Source: Sphingobacterium sp. GVS05A
GTDB lineage: Bacteria > Bacteroidota > Bacteroidia > Sphingobacteriales > Sphingobacteriaceae
Length of the DNA stretch: 64,000 nucleotides
Reading direction: 5' to 3'
NCBI RefSeq assembly: GCF_019969845.1
Contig: NZ_JAHXYR010000010.1
Span: forward strand, 124,001-188,000
Shown here one piece after another: positions 35,158 through 44,842 of the stretch. The notes under the pieces were generated by a model. It was given only the letters and a program-made list of their open reading frames with translations. It ran no database searches and was not told where the DNA came from. Numbering within the stretch: the stretch's first letter is position 1; the number at the start of each line of letters is the position of its first letter. The translations under genes were made by a program, and so were the position numbers.

Positions 35158-38100
35158 TTAAAATGTGGCACTAACGCCAAAAGTAAATGAACGCATTGAA
35201 GGATAGGAATTGAAGTCCAATCCCACACCAGCATTAGCACTCTGGTTATTTCCGGATCTATTCTTTACCAACGCATCATTTTCATAACCTTTAGTATCCA
35301 CCTCGGGATCCCAACCGGAGTAATTACTGATTGTAAATAAGTTTTCTGCCATGCCGTACACACGGATGGATTGAATTGCTTTCGTTTTCAATGGAACGGT
35401 ATAACCCAATGTCAAGTTCCGTAAACGTAAGAAAGATGCATTTTCAACAAAATGATCATTGATATACCCGCCATAACTCATATAATAAAATCCATTTCTT
35501 GGGATATCCGTGTTGGTATTAGTCGGTGTCCATCGGTTCAACGCTTCTGTACTCCGTTGCCATTCGAGATTCATACGTGTCATATTGAGCATATCGTTTC
35601 CTATATTCCCATAGACAAACGCAGTTAGATCGAAATGTTTATATGTAAATGTATTGGTCATACCAAAATTCAATTTCGGATATCCCCGACCAATGATTGT
35701 ACGGTCAGCTGAGTTGATCGTGCCGTCACCATTGACATCAGCAAATTTCGGATCACCAGGATCTGAGTTAGGTTGAGGAGCATACTTCTCCCCCTGTTGG
35801 ATCACACCAAGATATTTATAACCAAACAAGGATCCTAGCGATTCACCTACACGAATCACGGAATAAGCCTCTTCCGAGACATTGCCCATTGGTTTTGAAG
35901 AAGTCAATAGTTGATCTGGTTCACCACCGAGACTGGAAACTTTATTACGGTTCATCGCAAGGTTCAATTTTGTTTCCCAGTTAAATTCACCCGTCATGTT
36001 CTTACTTGTTACCGAGAACTCCAATCCTTTATTATTCATCGTTCCCAGATTACGCTGTCCAGAGCTATATCCAGTGTAGTATGGCAGTATACTTCTTATC
36101 AAGAGATCGTTTGTCTTCTTGTAATAAGCATCCAGGGTAAATGCCAATCTATTTTTAAAGAATGAAAAATCAACCCCCACATTATACTGCGTGGTGGATT
36201 CCCATTTTAGTTTATCGTTTTCAGGGTAATTCGGATTTTGCTTTACACCACCGGCGTTATTGACGCCATCAAAAGTATAGTGTCCATTATCCATTAAGCC
36301 ATAGGAAGCATAGTCCGCCACGCGGTCATTTCCGGTCTGACCGTAGCCCAATCTAAACTTTAAATCTGAAAACAACTGTTGCTCTTTCATAAAGTCCTCA
36401 TTATAGATTTTCCAGGCAAAGGCCGCTGAAGGAAAAGTTCCCCAACGGTGATTGGGACTGAAACGCGAAGAGCCATCCCTTCTTAAAGTCGCCGTCAACA
36501 GGTATTTATCGTTATAAGCATAATTTACACGCCCAAAGAAAGAGATCACGAGATTCTCAGATTTTGCCGAATTCACGCCAGTAATACTCGAAGCCATCCC
36601 TACATTATTGTACTCTAATAAATCAGTCGAAAATCCTTTAACGTTTATGCCCTTATTGTTACGCACATATTTTTCGTACGAATAACCGCCCATCACATTC
36701 AAGCTATGCTTTTCGTTAAATACTTTTGCGTATGTCGCGTAAAAGTCAATAAGATTATGTGTTTCATTATAGTCAGCCTGACTAGCAACCCCATCGTCGA
36801 TGCCCCCTTGATAAGAATCTCTGGTTAGATAGCTACCTAATTGGTCATGGGTAATCTCTGTCCCAGCATTCATACGTAATGTCAATTCTTTGATCGGATT
36901 GACTTCGACGAAGATATTTCCATTTAATTTGTCGCGTTGCACATCGTTGATTCGAGAAATTAAGTTGGCCAATGGATTATCACCCTGTCCGCCCGGAGGC
37001 CTTCCAAAGCTACCATCGGCATTATACACTGGAACCGTAGGATCATAAGTAAGGATGCTATACAATACATTGGAATTCAAAATATTTCCATCATAAACCT
37101 GCATATTGGATTTCTCTCGTTGGGCAGACAAAGTTGCACCAGCTCGAATAAAATCGTTAACTTTTTGATCCACATTGATACGCCCCGATACCCGATTAAA
37201 ATCCGTTGTCTTCAGAACTCCTTTTTGATCAAAATAGCCTAGGCTTGTCAATACTTTTGTTTTCTCACCACCTCCAGAAAACTGTAGGTTATGATTCTGC
37301 AAAATGCTATTGCGCATCGTCTCTTTTATCCAATCGGTATTGACATCCGACTCAAGCTGTGATTTTGTGTATACTGCATATTCCTGATTTTCTCGTCCCT
37401 TAATTTCTTTATACAATGCATTAGCCAGATTCATATATTGCTTGCCATCCAAAAAAGTGAAGGGATTAATCGGATTTTGTGTCCCCACATAACCACTATA
37501 AGTAATATTATTTTGATCTGTCTTACCTCTTTTCGTCGTAATGATGATGACACCGTTTGCACCTCTGGATCCATAGATCGCTGTTGCTGATGCATCTTTG
37601 AGAATGTCCATGGAGGCGATATCATCTGGGTTGATATTGATCCCATTATTTGTAGGGAAACCATCAATAACATACAATGGATCATTACTTCCACTGATGG
37701 AATTTGTTCCTCGAATCCGAATAGATGTACTTCCACCCGGAGCTTTCGAATTTTGTGTTACTACTACTCCTGAAGCTTTTCCTTGCAATGCTTGCCCGAC
37801 ATTACTCACAGCACCGCCTTTTGTTAGCTCATTGCTCGAAAGCGAAGCAATGGCCCCCGTCAGATCACTTTTTTTCTGCTTACCATATCCGATCACCACT
37901 ACATCTTCCAATTGGTTGACTTGATCCTCCAGGATAATAGACAGGGTTGTCGCGCCCGAAACTGACACTTGTACATCTTTTTCTACATAAGTCTGATAAC
38001 CTACATAGGAAAAGGTTAATTCATAACCTTTGGCATTAGGGACTTCCGCAAAACGAAAGCTCCCGTCTGATGCACTAGAACTGCTCGTCGAAAAATTACT

Positions 38101-38256
38101 TCCCGCATTTTTCAATACGATACTGACCCCAGCTAGACGCTGTCCGGCAGCATTCTTGACAATACCATTGATCGTTCCAGCCAGACATTGAAAGGACATC
38201 AGTGTCAGGAGCAGCAAAACAAAAAATGGTTTCTTGGTTAAGTTGAGTTTTACCAT
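35158..38256 (-). CDS. SusC/RagA-family TonB-dependent receptor, without STN domain
   Basis: 1032 residues. The signal peptide ends about CLAG. A carboxypeptidase-regulatory domain follows directly at about 27-112 (GIVKNAAGQRLAGVSIVLKNAG), then the SusC signature LEDVVVIGYGKQKKSDLTGA and a plug with YGSRGANGVIIITTKRG. The barrel follows and ends FTFGVSATF. There is no STN domain between signal and regulatory domain, although the gene starts only 4 bases after a fecR gene in a sigma-FecR cassette. It imports an unknown oligosaccharide with energy from TonB. Confidence 0.95.
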   Translation of the reverse strand: MVKLNLTKKPFFVLLLLTLMSFQCLAGTINGIVKNAAGQRLAGVSIVLKNAGSNFSTSSSSASDGSFRFAEVPNAKGYELTFSYVGYQTYVEKDVQVSVSGATTLSIILEDQVNQLEDVVVIGYGKQKKSDLTGAIASLSSNELTKGGAVSNVGQALQGKASGVVVTQNSKAPGGSTSIRIRGTNSISGSNDPLYVIDGFPTNNGININPDDIASMDILKDASATAIYGSRGANGVIIITTKRGKTDQNNITYSGYVGTQNPINPFTFLDGKQYMNLANALYKEIKGRENQEYAVYTKSQLESDVNTDWIKETMRNSILQNHNLQFSGGGEKTKVLTSLGYFDQKGVLKTTDFNRVSGRINVDQKVNDFIRAGATLSAQREKSNMQVYDGNILNSNVLYSILTYDPTVPVYNADGSFGRPPGGQGDNPLANLISRINDVQRDKLNGNIFVEVNPIKELTLRMNAGTEITHDQLGSYLTRDSYQGGIDDGVASQADYNETHNLIDFYATYAKVFNEKHSLNVMGGYSYEKYVRNNKGINVKGFSTDLLEYNNVGMASSITGVNSAKSENLVISFFGRVNYAYNDKYLLTATLRRDGSSRFSPNHRWGTFPSAAFAWKIYNEDFMKEQQLFSDLKFRLGYGQTGNDRVADYASYGLMDNGHYTFDGVNNAGGVKQNPNYPENDKLKWESTTQYNVGVDFSFFKNRLAFTLDAYYKKTNDLLIRSILPYYTGYSSGQRNLGTMNNKGLEFSVTSKNMTGEFNWETKLNLAMNRNKVSSLGGEPDQLLTSSKPMGNVSEEAYSVIRVGESLGSLFGYKYLGVIQQGEKYAPQPNSDPGDPKFADVNGDGTINSADRTIIGRGYPKLNFGMTNTFTYKHFDLTAFVYGNIGNDMLNMTRMNLEWQRSTEALNRWTPTNTNTDIPRNGFYYMSYGGYINDHFVENASFLRLRNLTLGYTVPLKTKAIQSIRVYGMAENLFTISNYSGWDPEVDTKGYENDALVKNRSGNNQSANAGVGLDFNSYPSMRSFTFGVSATF

Positions 38257-38260
38257 AATT

Positions 38261-39295
38261 CTATTTTTTAGGTTTGAGTATATATGTGTTCTGTTGTTTT
38301 TCCAACTTAAATGGATTTACTTCAACAATCAATTGTAGAATGGATTCAGCCAGTTGTGTTTTATCCTGTAAATCCATAGCCGCATTCCTCCGGAAACGCC
38401 CTTTTAAACGATAATTCCTGACCAGTAACGAATCATACGATACAGGCATATCTAGTTCATGATTGATGTATTGGATAATTTCGGACAGGGAAGTTTGTTC
38501 CATTTCCAACCAGTTTGCCGATTGATGAATCGTCATTGGGTAACTATATTCTTTTTCTTTCGCTGTACCTATAAGCTGTGGCAAGAAATTAACTACACGG
38601 TCAGCTCCTTTACTAGTGTTTCCGAAGTCGGAAAGAACCATTTGCGAAGCTGCTGAGAAGTAAATTTGCTGTCCAGGTTTCAGGATTTTTACATGCTCGG
38701 CACTTTGCATTACATGTGCCACACGTACCTTCCCTTCCAGCAACTGTACAAGGACGTCTTTAGAGCGACTTGTGTAGTTTACAATAAATTGTGTTCCGAG
38801 TGCGGTTGTTGTCAATTGATCACTCTCCACAATAAAAGGCTTAGATGGATCTTTTGCTACTTTAAATTGAACTTTTCCCTCCAATACCTTTACATATCTG
38901 AAATCAAGATTTGATTTTATTCTGACCTGCACCAATGCTCCCGGTGCAAGAACAAGATGAGATTCATCGTCCGTAATGATTTCTTTGGGCCGAGATAACG
39001 GATTATAATAGGTCTTCCTAATGATCTCTTGTGCAATTTGACCTTGTCGTTCCTCAAACAGATTTGAGCAAAAAAACAGCAAGCCAAAGACGACAAAAAC
39101 AGTAAATATCTTGGAGATATTGCCATTCCTACGCTTAACATTTTTCTCCTGTGCAATATAAGAGGTCCAATCATCCTCCGAGATCAGGTCATCCAATAAT
39201 TTCGGGTTCTCATTAAGCCAAGAGAAGACAAGTTTAGCCTCTTCCGCTGAGCATTGGTTTGCCAGGAATTTATTTAATAATTGCTTACGATTCAT
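38261..39295 (-). CDS. FecR-family anti-sigma factor
   Basis: 344 residues. An N-terminal cytoplasmic anti-sigma segment (1-58) contains the pattern LLNKFLANQCSAEEAKLVFSWL. A membrane helix lies at about 63-81 (KIFTVFVVFGLLFFCSNLF). The FecR domain (about 110-215) has VLEGKVQFKVAKDPSKPFIV and ALGTQFIVNYTSR. A DUF4974 domain at about 260-340 contains TSLSEIIQYINHELDMPVSYD. It would hold the ECF sigma factor coded 64 bases upstream. The gene directly after it encodes a SusC that lacks the usual STN contact domain, so the source of its signal is unclear. Confidence 0.92.
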   Translation of the reverse strand: MNRKQLLNKFLANQCSAEEAKLVFSWLNENPKLLDDLISEDDWTSYIAQEKNVKRRNGNISKIFTVFVVFGLLFFCSNLFEERQGQIAQEIIRKTYYNPLSRPKEIITDDESHLVLAPGALVQVRIKSNLDFRYVKVLEGKVQFKVAKDPSKPFIVESDQLTTTALGTQFIVNYTSRSKDVLVQLLEGKVRVAHVMQSAEHVKILKPGQQIYFSAASQMVLSDFGNTSKGADRVVNFLPQLIGTAKEKEYSYPMTIHQSANWLEMEQTSLSEIIQYINHELDMPVSYDSLLVRNYRLKGRFRRNAAMDLQDKTQLAESILQLIVEVNPFKLEKQQNTYILKPKK

Positions 39296-39359
39296 AACAG
39301 TTGTTGCCCATTTGCGAGCAGGTATTTAACTGTTATACGAATAAAGGTTACCTTATCCC

Positions 39360-39887
39360 CTAAAGCAATTTGAAAAATTTCTTAATGAATTTTAAACCGA
39401 TACTAATGTGATTCTCTACGGTCTTAGGCGAAATAGATAATTTGACGGCAATTTCTTTGTAACTCAACTCTTCAAACTTATGTAGATAAAAGACCTGCTG
39501 CCTCATAAAGGGCATTTGCGCAATCAGCCCTTTGACATATTCCAACTCGTCTTTGTAGGCGATCCGTCTTTCCATATCTTCATACTGGCTCAGCACAAAA
39601 GGTTTCTCAAAATCTACGTATTTTCGGTTTAAGGCCTGCCTGCGAAGTTCGTCAATCAATTTGGTACGCGCAATCTGAAAGAGCTGTGTACTGAATAGCA
39701 CCCGCTGATCTGCCCCATTTTTACGTTCCCAAATGATCAGAAATGTTTGTTGGACAACATCTTCAGCGAGATCCGAACACTGCGTTTTCTGATATAAAAA
39801 ATAATATAATTTTCTATACCAATAACGATAGACTAGAAAAAATTCTTTTTCGTCAGTCGGTGCGCGCTGTAGGATGTCATTAATCAT
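39360..39887 (-). CDS. ECF RNA polymerase sigma factor, FecI-like
   Basis: 175 residues with region 2 (EFFLVYRYWYRKLYYFLYQKTQ, AEDVVQQTFLIIWERKN) and region 4 (MPFMRQQVFYLHKFEELSYKEIAVKLSIS, TVENHISIGLKFIKKFFKLL). It is the first gene of the long minus-strand operon that runs to 23737, and is separated from fecR by 64 bases. No clear TAnnTTTG sequence is seen upstream; an ECF-type autoregulated promoter is possible. Confidence 0.92.
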   Translation of the reverse strand: MINDILQRAPTDEKEFFLVYRYWYRKLYYFLYQKTQCSDLAEDVVQQTFLIIWERKNGADQRVLFSTQLFQIARTKLIDELRRQALNRKYVDFEKPFVLSQYEDMERRIAYKDELEYVKGLIAQMPFMRQQVFYLHKFEELSYKEIAVKLSISPKTVENHISIGLKFIKKFFKLL

Positions 39888-40135
39888 ATTCTACATTTAG
39901 ATGGTCGTATTTCCATACAATCTTTCCGATGAAATCTTGTAATGGAATAAGCTATTTGAAAGTTTCTAAGTTTTAACCGTCAAATAACCAATCCTCTTTG
40001 GCTAGTTATCCACAACTAAAGTGACTATTTTTTATCAAAAAAACAAGATAATATTTTCGGGTTCAATAGGTATCATCAGGGAATTTTGAGGGATATACAG
40101 CTAGCAGCTTCAGAAAATCGCTAATTTGCCCAAAC
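39888..40135. other. Gene-free region upstream of the third ECF sigma gene
   Basis: Together with the terminator to its right this forms a 356-base gap. It is AT-rich with no supported gene. It must contain the promoter of the minus-strand ECF sigma operon. I see no convincing promoter motif or repeat here. Confidence 0.4.
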
Positions 40136-40182
40136 AAAAAAAGTATTTAAACTACCACAGTAATGACGATAGTCTAAATACC
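40136..40182 (-). terminator. Terminator of the stand-alone SusC/SusD operon
   Basis: GTATTTA (40143-40149) pairs with TAAATAC (40175-40181), and an inner ACTA pairs with TAGT. On the minus strand the stem is followed by seven T (A-run 40136-40142). It lies 62 bases after the SusD stop and shows that the SusC/SusD pair is a bicistronic unit. Confidence 0.75.
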
Positions 40183-40243
40183 TTTAATAAAAAATCAGCA
40201 ATCTACAAGCCGCCTCCTAGGGAGCAACTGTAGCTTTTGCGTA

Positions 40244-41815
40244 TTAATAACCTGGATTTTGTTTCAGGTTAGGGTTTACCGCAATCTGTTGGCTAGGAAT
40301 TGGATAAATCAAGGTTTTTGGATCTGGATCAGCTGCCTTCTCTTGCCATGCCAGTAAAAACTTGCCGAATCGGATCAGATCTTGTCTCCGCCAACCTTCC
40401 CAATACAATTCACGTGCACGCTCATCTAATAGATTGTCGAGCGTCAAGGTCGTGAAGTTAGTAACGCCACGATTGGTACGAATTTTATTGACTAAATCTA
40501 GAGCTTCTGAAGCAGAACCTGTCCCACCTCTCAATACAGCCTCTGCTTGCATTAATAACACATCAGAGTAACGAAACACAACCCAATCGTTATTCCGTTG
40601 TCCAGTCACCGCATAGTCAAATGCATACTTCATTGGGCGGATACCTGCCGTTTCCAATGTGGTCCCCGAAGTCCTGATTGTTACTTCACGTGTGAATGAT
40701 AGGGGTGCTGTTGAAGGGTTTCGAGCCATTAGGGCCTTATTGGTACTCCAATTATATTGCTGTCCGGCAAAAAAGCCTACATTCTGACGTTGGAATTTCT
40801 TGGTTCTATTTGAGGTAGTATCTGCTGGATAGTCATAGTAAATACCTCTACGCTCATCTGCCGCCGCAAATTTATCATAGTAATCCGAGAGTGTACACCA
40901 GCCATTCCATCCTCCTGGATTCAGATTATAATGGGCAACTGTATTCCAGGTTCGATCCACATTACCACCTCTTTCTCCATTTTTATTGAATAAGGTATAG
41001 ATATTCTCGGTTGATTTTTCATCATTATCCGGGGCAAAATTATCAAAATACTTTCCTTTTGCAGATACCGTATATGCTCCACTTGCGGTAATTTCTTTTG
41101 CTAAAGCAACCACTTTATTCATGTCCTCTGCCGCAAAAGTTGGTGTTTGCCGAGTTAAAAATGCGCCCTTATTTAAGTAGATTTTCATCAATAATGTTCT
41201 TGCGGCATTCCTATTTGCTACATAAGCCGCTCTTGGCCCATTGGCGGGTAAACTACTTAAGATTTCGTTCAGTTCTTTTACCATAAAATCAATGGCTGCC
41301 TGCGGCTGCAATACATCTGGCGCTATTTTAAAATCTTCAAGTGAGGGGCCCTGTCGTAAAGGCACTACTCCATAGAGATCCAAGAGATCAAACATGGCCA
41401 AAGCGCGGATAAATCTTGCTTCTGCAGCCTGCTGTGCATTTGGATTGCTACGCACGACAACACCCGCGTTGTAAACTGCAGTACCTAAACTAACAAAGGT
41501 ATTATTCATATAACCATTATCTGCATTCCAGGTATGAAGATGAATTGCCCGGTGCATTCCGTTATCATCCCAATCACCACCACGCGTAGGGGCCATCGCC
41601 GCATCTGTTGATATTTCCTGCATTACCCAACGCTGTTCCTGTTGATAAGGAGTATTTAAAGAATTATAAGCAGTCACTAAGAGTGCCCCCGGATCTATAG
41701 CCGATGTCCCCTCCTCTAGTTCACCCCTAAATTCTTCCTTCAGTTTTGTACAAGAGAATGTACTTGTCACAACTGAACCGATTATTCCGATATATAATAA
41801 AGTTCTTAATTTCAT
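40244..41815 (-). CDS. SusD/RagB-family outer-membrane lipoprotein
   Basis: About 523 residues from the ATG at 41815, which opens a compact lipoprotein signal ending TFSC (Cys22). An ATG at 41845, ten codons upstream and 12 bases after the SusC stop, is also possible. SusD marks are EARFIRALAMFDLLDLYGVVPLRQGP near residues 130-155, VFRYSDVLLMQAEAVLRGG and LLDERARELYWEGWRRQDLIRFGKFLLAW, ending IYPIPSQQIAVNPNLKQNPGY. It is the surface ligand-binding partner of the SusC-like porin upstream. No enzyme is encoded with the pair, so the ligand is unknown. Confidence 0.93.
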   Translation of the reverse strand: MKLRTLLYIGIIGSVVTSTFSCTKLKEEFRGELEEGTSAIDPGALLVTAYNSLNTPYQQEQRWVMQEISTDAAMAPTRGGDWDDNGMHRAIHLHTWNADNGYMNNTFVSLGTAVYNAGVVVRSNPNAQQAAEARFIRALAMFDLLDLYGVVPLRQGPSLEDFKIAPDVLQPQAAIDFMVKELNEILSSLPANGPRAAYVANRNAARTLLMKIYLNKGAFLTRQTPTFAAEDMNKVVALAKEITASGAYTVSAKGKYFDNFAPDNDEKSTENIYTLFNKNGERGGNVDRTWNTVAHYNLNPGGWNGWCTLSDYYDKFAAADERRGIYYDYPADTTSNRTKKFQRQNVGFFAGQQYNWSTNKALMARNPSTAPLSFTREVTIRTSGTTLETAGIRPMKYAFDYAVTGQRNNDWVVFRYSDVLLMQAEAVLRGGTGSASEALDLVNKIRTNRGVTNFTTLTLDNLLDERARELYWEGWRRQDLIRFGKFLLAWQEKAADPDPKTLIYPIPSQQIAVNPNLKQNPGY

Positions 41816-41857
41816 CTGTCTTATATTTTTGTTATCCAATGACATTTAACAATATAC

Positions 41858-44842
41858 TTATAGTGAGAAGTTCACCCCCAATAGAATATTTCTGGCTGGA
41901 GGATAAGGCAAATACTCAATACCCAATGATGGGATACCATTACTGGAACCATCGGTGTTAACCTCCGGATCGAAGCCTGTATATTTAGTTATGATAAAGA
42001 GGTTTTGTCCGGTGAGGGAAACATTTAAATTTTTAAGTGTTTTCCCTATGTTGCCCACCTTATAGCTCAATGTCAAATTAGCCATTTTTAAATAATCTCC
42101 TTTTTCCAGATAACGTGTCGAGGCTGACGCTGAATTCGATGTGGATTCTTTAACAGATGTATCAAAGAAAGCCGAGCCAATATTACGGGAAGACAAATTA
42201 CTGATGCCTAAAGTTGTCGCGGCAGTGTTATTGAATAAGTAATGCCCAAGTGCACCATTCATATTCGCCGCCAAAGAAAATTGCTTATAGCTAACATTGG
42301 TCGAAAGACCTAGCAAAGTAGTAGGATTAGGGCTATTCATATAAAATTTGTTACTTGCAGGATCATTCGTTGTATTGATGCTTCCGTCGTGACTACGATA
42401 CATACTTGTCCCTGTCTGCGGATCAATACCCTGATAATCGGCCAAATACCATACATTTAATGGTTGACCATTGACCATGCGCTGTCCCAATACACCTGAG
42501 AAACCTTGTCCTCTCAATGCACCAGTTTCATAATAACCAACCAAACCGCTCACACTATTTTTTAGGAATGTAGCATTACCGGTCAAATCCCAAGTCCAGT
42601 TGTCATTTTTCACGATTGTACCTGTCAATGCAATCTCTACCCCTTTATTGACAATTTCACCATCCAAATTTACCCAGATACGTCCAGCAGGGCCATCCTG
42701 TGCTAATGTCTGTTCAAATAAGGCATCCGTAGTTTTCTTATTGAAATAGTCAATTGAACCGTACAAACGTCCTTTTAATACAGAGAAATCAATACCAGCA
42801 TTGAGTGTTGTGGAGGTTTCCCATTTTAGATCTCTATTTTGAAAGTTGGCTCTACCTACACTTTGATTGCCGAAGGTAAATCTATTCAATGAGGCTCCCG
42901 AAGGAAATTCTTGATTCCCTGTTTTTCCCCATCCTATTCTAACTTTCAACTGATCAAAAATTCCGCTGGATTTCAAAAACTCTTCCTGCGCCACATTCCA
43001 AGCGATCGCAAGGGATGGGAACATTGCATATTTGTTGTTAGCACCAAATTTAGTTGAGCCATCTCTTCGCGCTGTCGCTGTAAATAAATAGCGATCCAAA
43101 TAATTAAATCCACCACGTAAGAAAAATGACTGCAATTGATTGGTCGGACTTCTGTAAGAAGCTATTTCTCGGGTTGAAACTGTCGAGTATTGCAAATAAT
43201 CAAAGTAATCTAATCCCATATACTTAAATCCGCCACCGAATGAGATGTTGTTGTTGTAATTATAATCCAAATACTCATAACCAGCAACAGCGTTTACACT
43301 CCAGTCATCGTTGATTTGTTTGTTGTAAGAAAGCATATGTGTCATCTGCAAATTTGTCTCGCCATTATTAGAGATAAATGCTTGCTCATTATTCACTGCC
43401 GATGGATCAATTAGCCCAGCTCTATACATACCTTCACGGTTACCAGTTTGTCGCATGGCACTATAGATAAATCGGTACTCTAAATCATCCGTAATTTTAT
43501 AGTAAGGTGCCAAATTGACCACCATGGTGTTTGTCGTTGCAACGTCCTTGAACGCTTCGATACTGGTCAATGGATTACGTGTGGTTGAACTAACAAATGT
43601 TAAATTGCCTTTATCATCGCGCAATGGTCTTGTTGGATTCCATTGTAGGGCCTGCGAGATTACATTTCCTTCCGACCCCACGGTTGCGTTGATTGGTGCA
43701 TATTTGTTATCCATTTGAGTTAAGAACACAGCGAAGTCAAGTCCTAATCTTTTGTTTTCCAAAAAGCGAAAGTTACCGCTAAAATTTGCAGTATATTTCT
43801 TCAATTGGGATCCACGGATAATACCATTTTGGTTTAAATATCCACCAGATAAGCGATATTTCCCGTGCTCAGTACCCCCGGCTACATCTGCATAGTAATT
43901 TTGAGTTATTGCTTTTCTTGTAATTGCTTTAAAAGCATCTTCGTTACCGCCAAAGTCAGAATTTGCTACTTCAGAAGGCGTATAATAATTCAATGCTTCT
44001 CTAAATCGCGACGCATTTAGCACATCCGGATATTCACGCATCGTAGATACCCCCGCAGAAGCACCAACAGAAATTTCCGGTGGTCCGACTTTTCCTTTTT
44101 TCGTTGTGATTATAACAACTCCATTTGCTCCACGTGACCCATAGATTGCTGTAGCGGAAGCGTCTTTCAAGATATCCATGCTTGCAATATCACCTGGATT
44201 CAGGTAAGTCAATGGGTTCCCTCTATCCGAGGAAAATCCGCCCCTGCCCTCCGGCAATGGTGAATTACCTGACATTGGCACCCCATCAAGTACAAATAGC
44301 GGATTATTGCTCGCCCGGATCGACGAATTACCACGGATACGTACTGTGGTTGATCCACCTGGCTGCCCCGTGTTGTTAATAACCATTACACCAGGAGTTT
44401 TTCCCTGGATCAATTGATCAGGGCTCGTCATTATACCTTTATTAAAATTCTTGGCACCAATCGTTACCATAGATCCCGTCAGGTCTCTTTTACGAGCAGT
44501 ACCGTAACCAATGACAACCACTTCATCCAACCCCTGATTGGAGCCAGGTTCAAGTGCAATGGTCATGTCGTTGCCTGCAATTGGTACTTCCTTGGTTGCA
44601 TAGCCAATATAGGATACCTCAAGTGATTTCGCATCATTACTGATATTTATTGAAAATCCACCGTCAGCATCGGTGGTTGTTGCTGTAGTACTCCCTTTTA
44701 CTTTAATGGTAGCACCAGTCAATGGACTTTGGGTCTCATCCACAACCTTTCCTTTCAGTACCCTGGTCTGGGCTACCGCAAAAAAGGTTGTAAGCAGTAA
44801 TGCTGGCATCATTACACATTGCGCAAGTAGTTTGTTTTTCAT
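41858..44842 (-). CDS. SusC/RagA-family TonB-dependent receptor
   Basis: 994 residues. The signal peptide ends FFAVAQ (about residue 25). A carboxypeptidase-regulatory domain spans about 28-105 (LKGKVVDETQSPLTGATIKVKG), followed by LDEVVVIGYGTARKRDLTGS, a plug with YGSRGANGVVIITTKKG, and the barrel. There is no STN domain, which fits control by the divergent hybrid two-component system rather than by a sigma/FecR pair. The 380 bases between the two genes contain the likely control sites. Confidence 0.95.
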   Translation of the reverse strand: MKNKLLAQCVMMPALLLTTFFAVAQTRVLKGKVVDETQSPLTGATIKVKGSTTATTTDADGGFSINISNDAKSLEVSYIGYATKEVPIAGNDMTIALEPGSNQGLDEVVVIGYGTARKRDLTGSMVTIGAKNFNKGIMTSPDQLIQGKTPGVMVINNTGQPGGSTTVRIRGNSSIRASNNPLFVLDGVPMSGNSPLPEGRGGFSSDRGNPLTYLNPGDIASMDILKDASATAIYGSRGANGVVIITTKKGKVGPPEISVGASAGVSTMREYPDVLNASRFREALNYYTPSEVANSDFGGNEDAFKAITRKAITQNYYADVAGGTEHGKYRLSGGYLNQNGIIRGSQLKKYTANFSGNFRFLENKRLGLDFAVFLTQMDNKYAPINATVGSEGNVISQALQWNPTRPLRDDKGNLTFVSSTTRNPLTSIEAFKDVATTNTMVVNLAPYYKITDDLEYRFIYSAMRQTGNREGMYRAGLIDPSAVNNEQAFISNNGETNLQMTHMLSYNKQINDDWSVNAVAGYEYLDYNYNNNISFGGGFKYMGLDYFDYLQYSTVSTREIASYRSPTNQLQSFFLRGGFNYLDRYLFTATARRDGSTKFGANNKYAMFPSLAIAWNVAQEEFLKSSGIFDQLKVRIGWGKTGNQEFPSGASLNRFTFGNQSVGRANFQNRDLKWETSTTLNAGIDFSVLKGRLYGSIDYFNKKTTDALFEQTLAQDGPAGRIWVNLDGEIVNKGVEIALTGTIVKNDNWTWDLTGNATFLKNSVSGLVGYYETGALRGQGFSGVLGQRMVNGQPLNVWYLADYQGIDPQTGTSMYRSHDGSINTTNDPASNKFYMNSPNPTTLLGLSTNVSYKQFSLAANMNGALGHYLFNNTAATTLGISNLSSRNIGSAFFDTSVKESTSNSASASTRYLEKGDYLKMANLTLSYKVGNIGKTLKNLNVSLTGQNLFIITKYTGFDPEVNTDGSSNGIPSLGIEYLPYPPARNILLGVNFSL

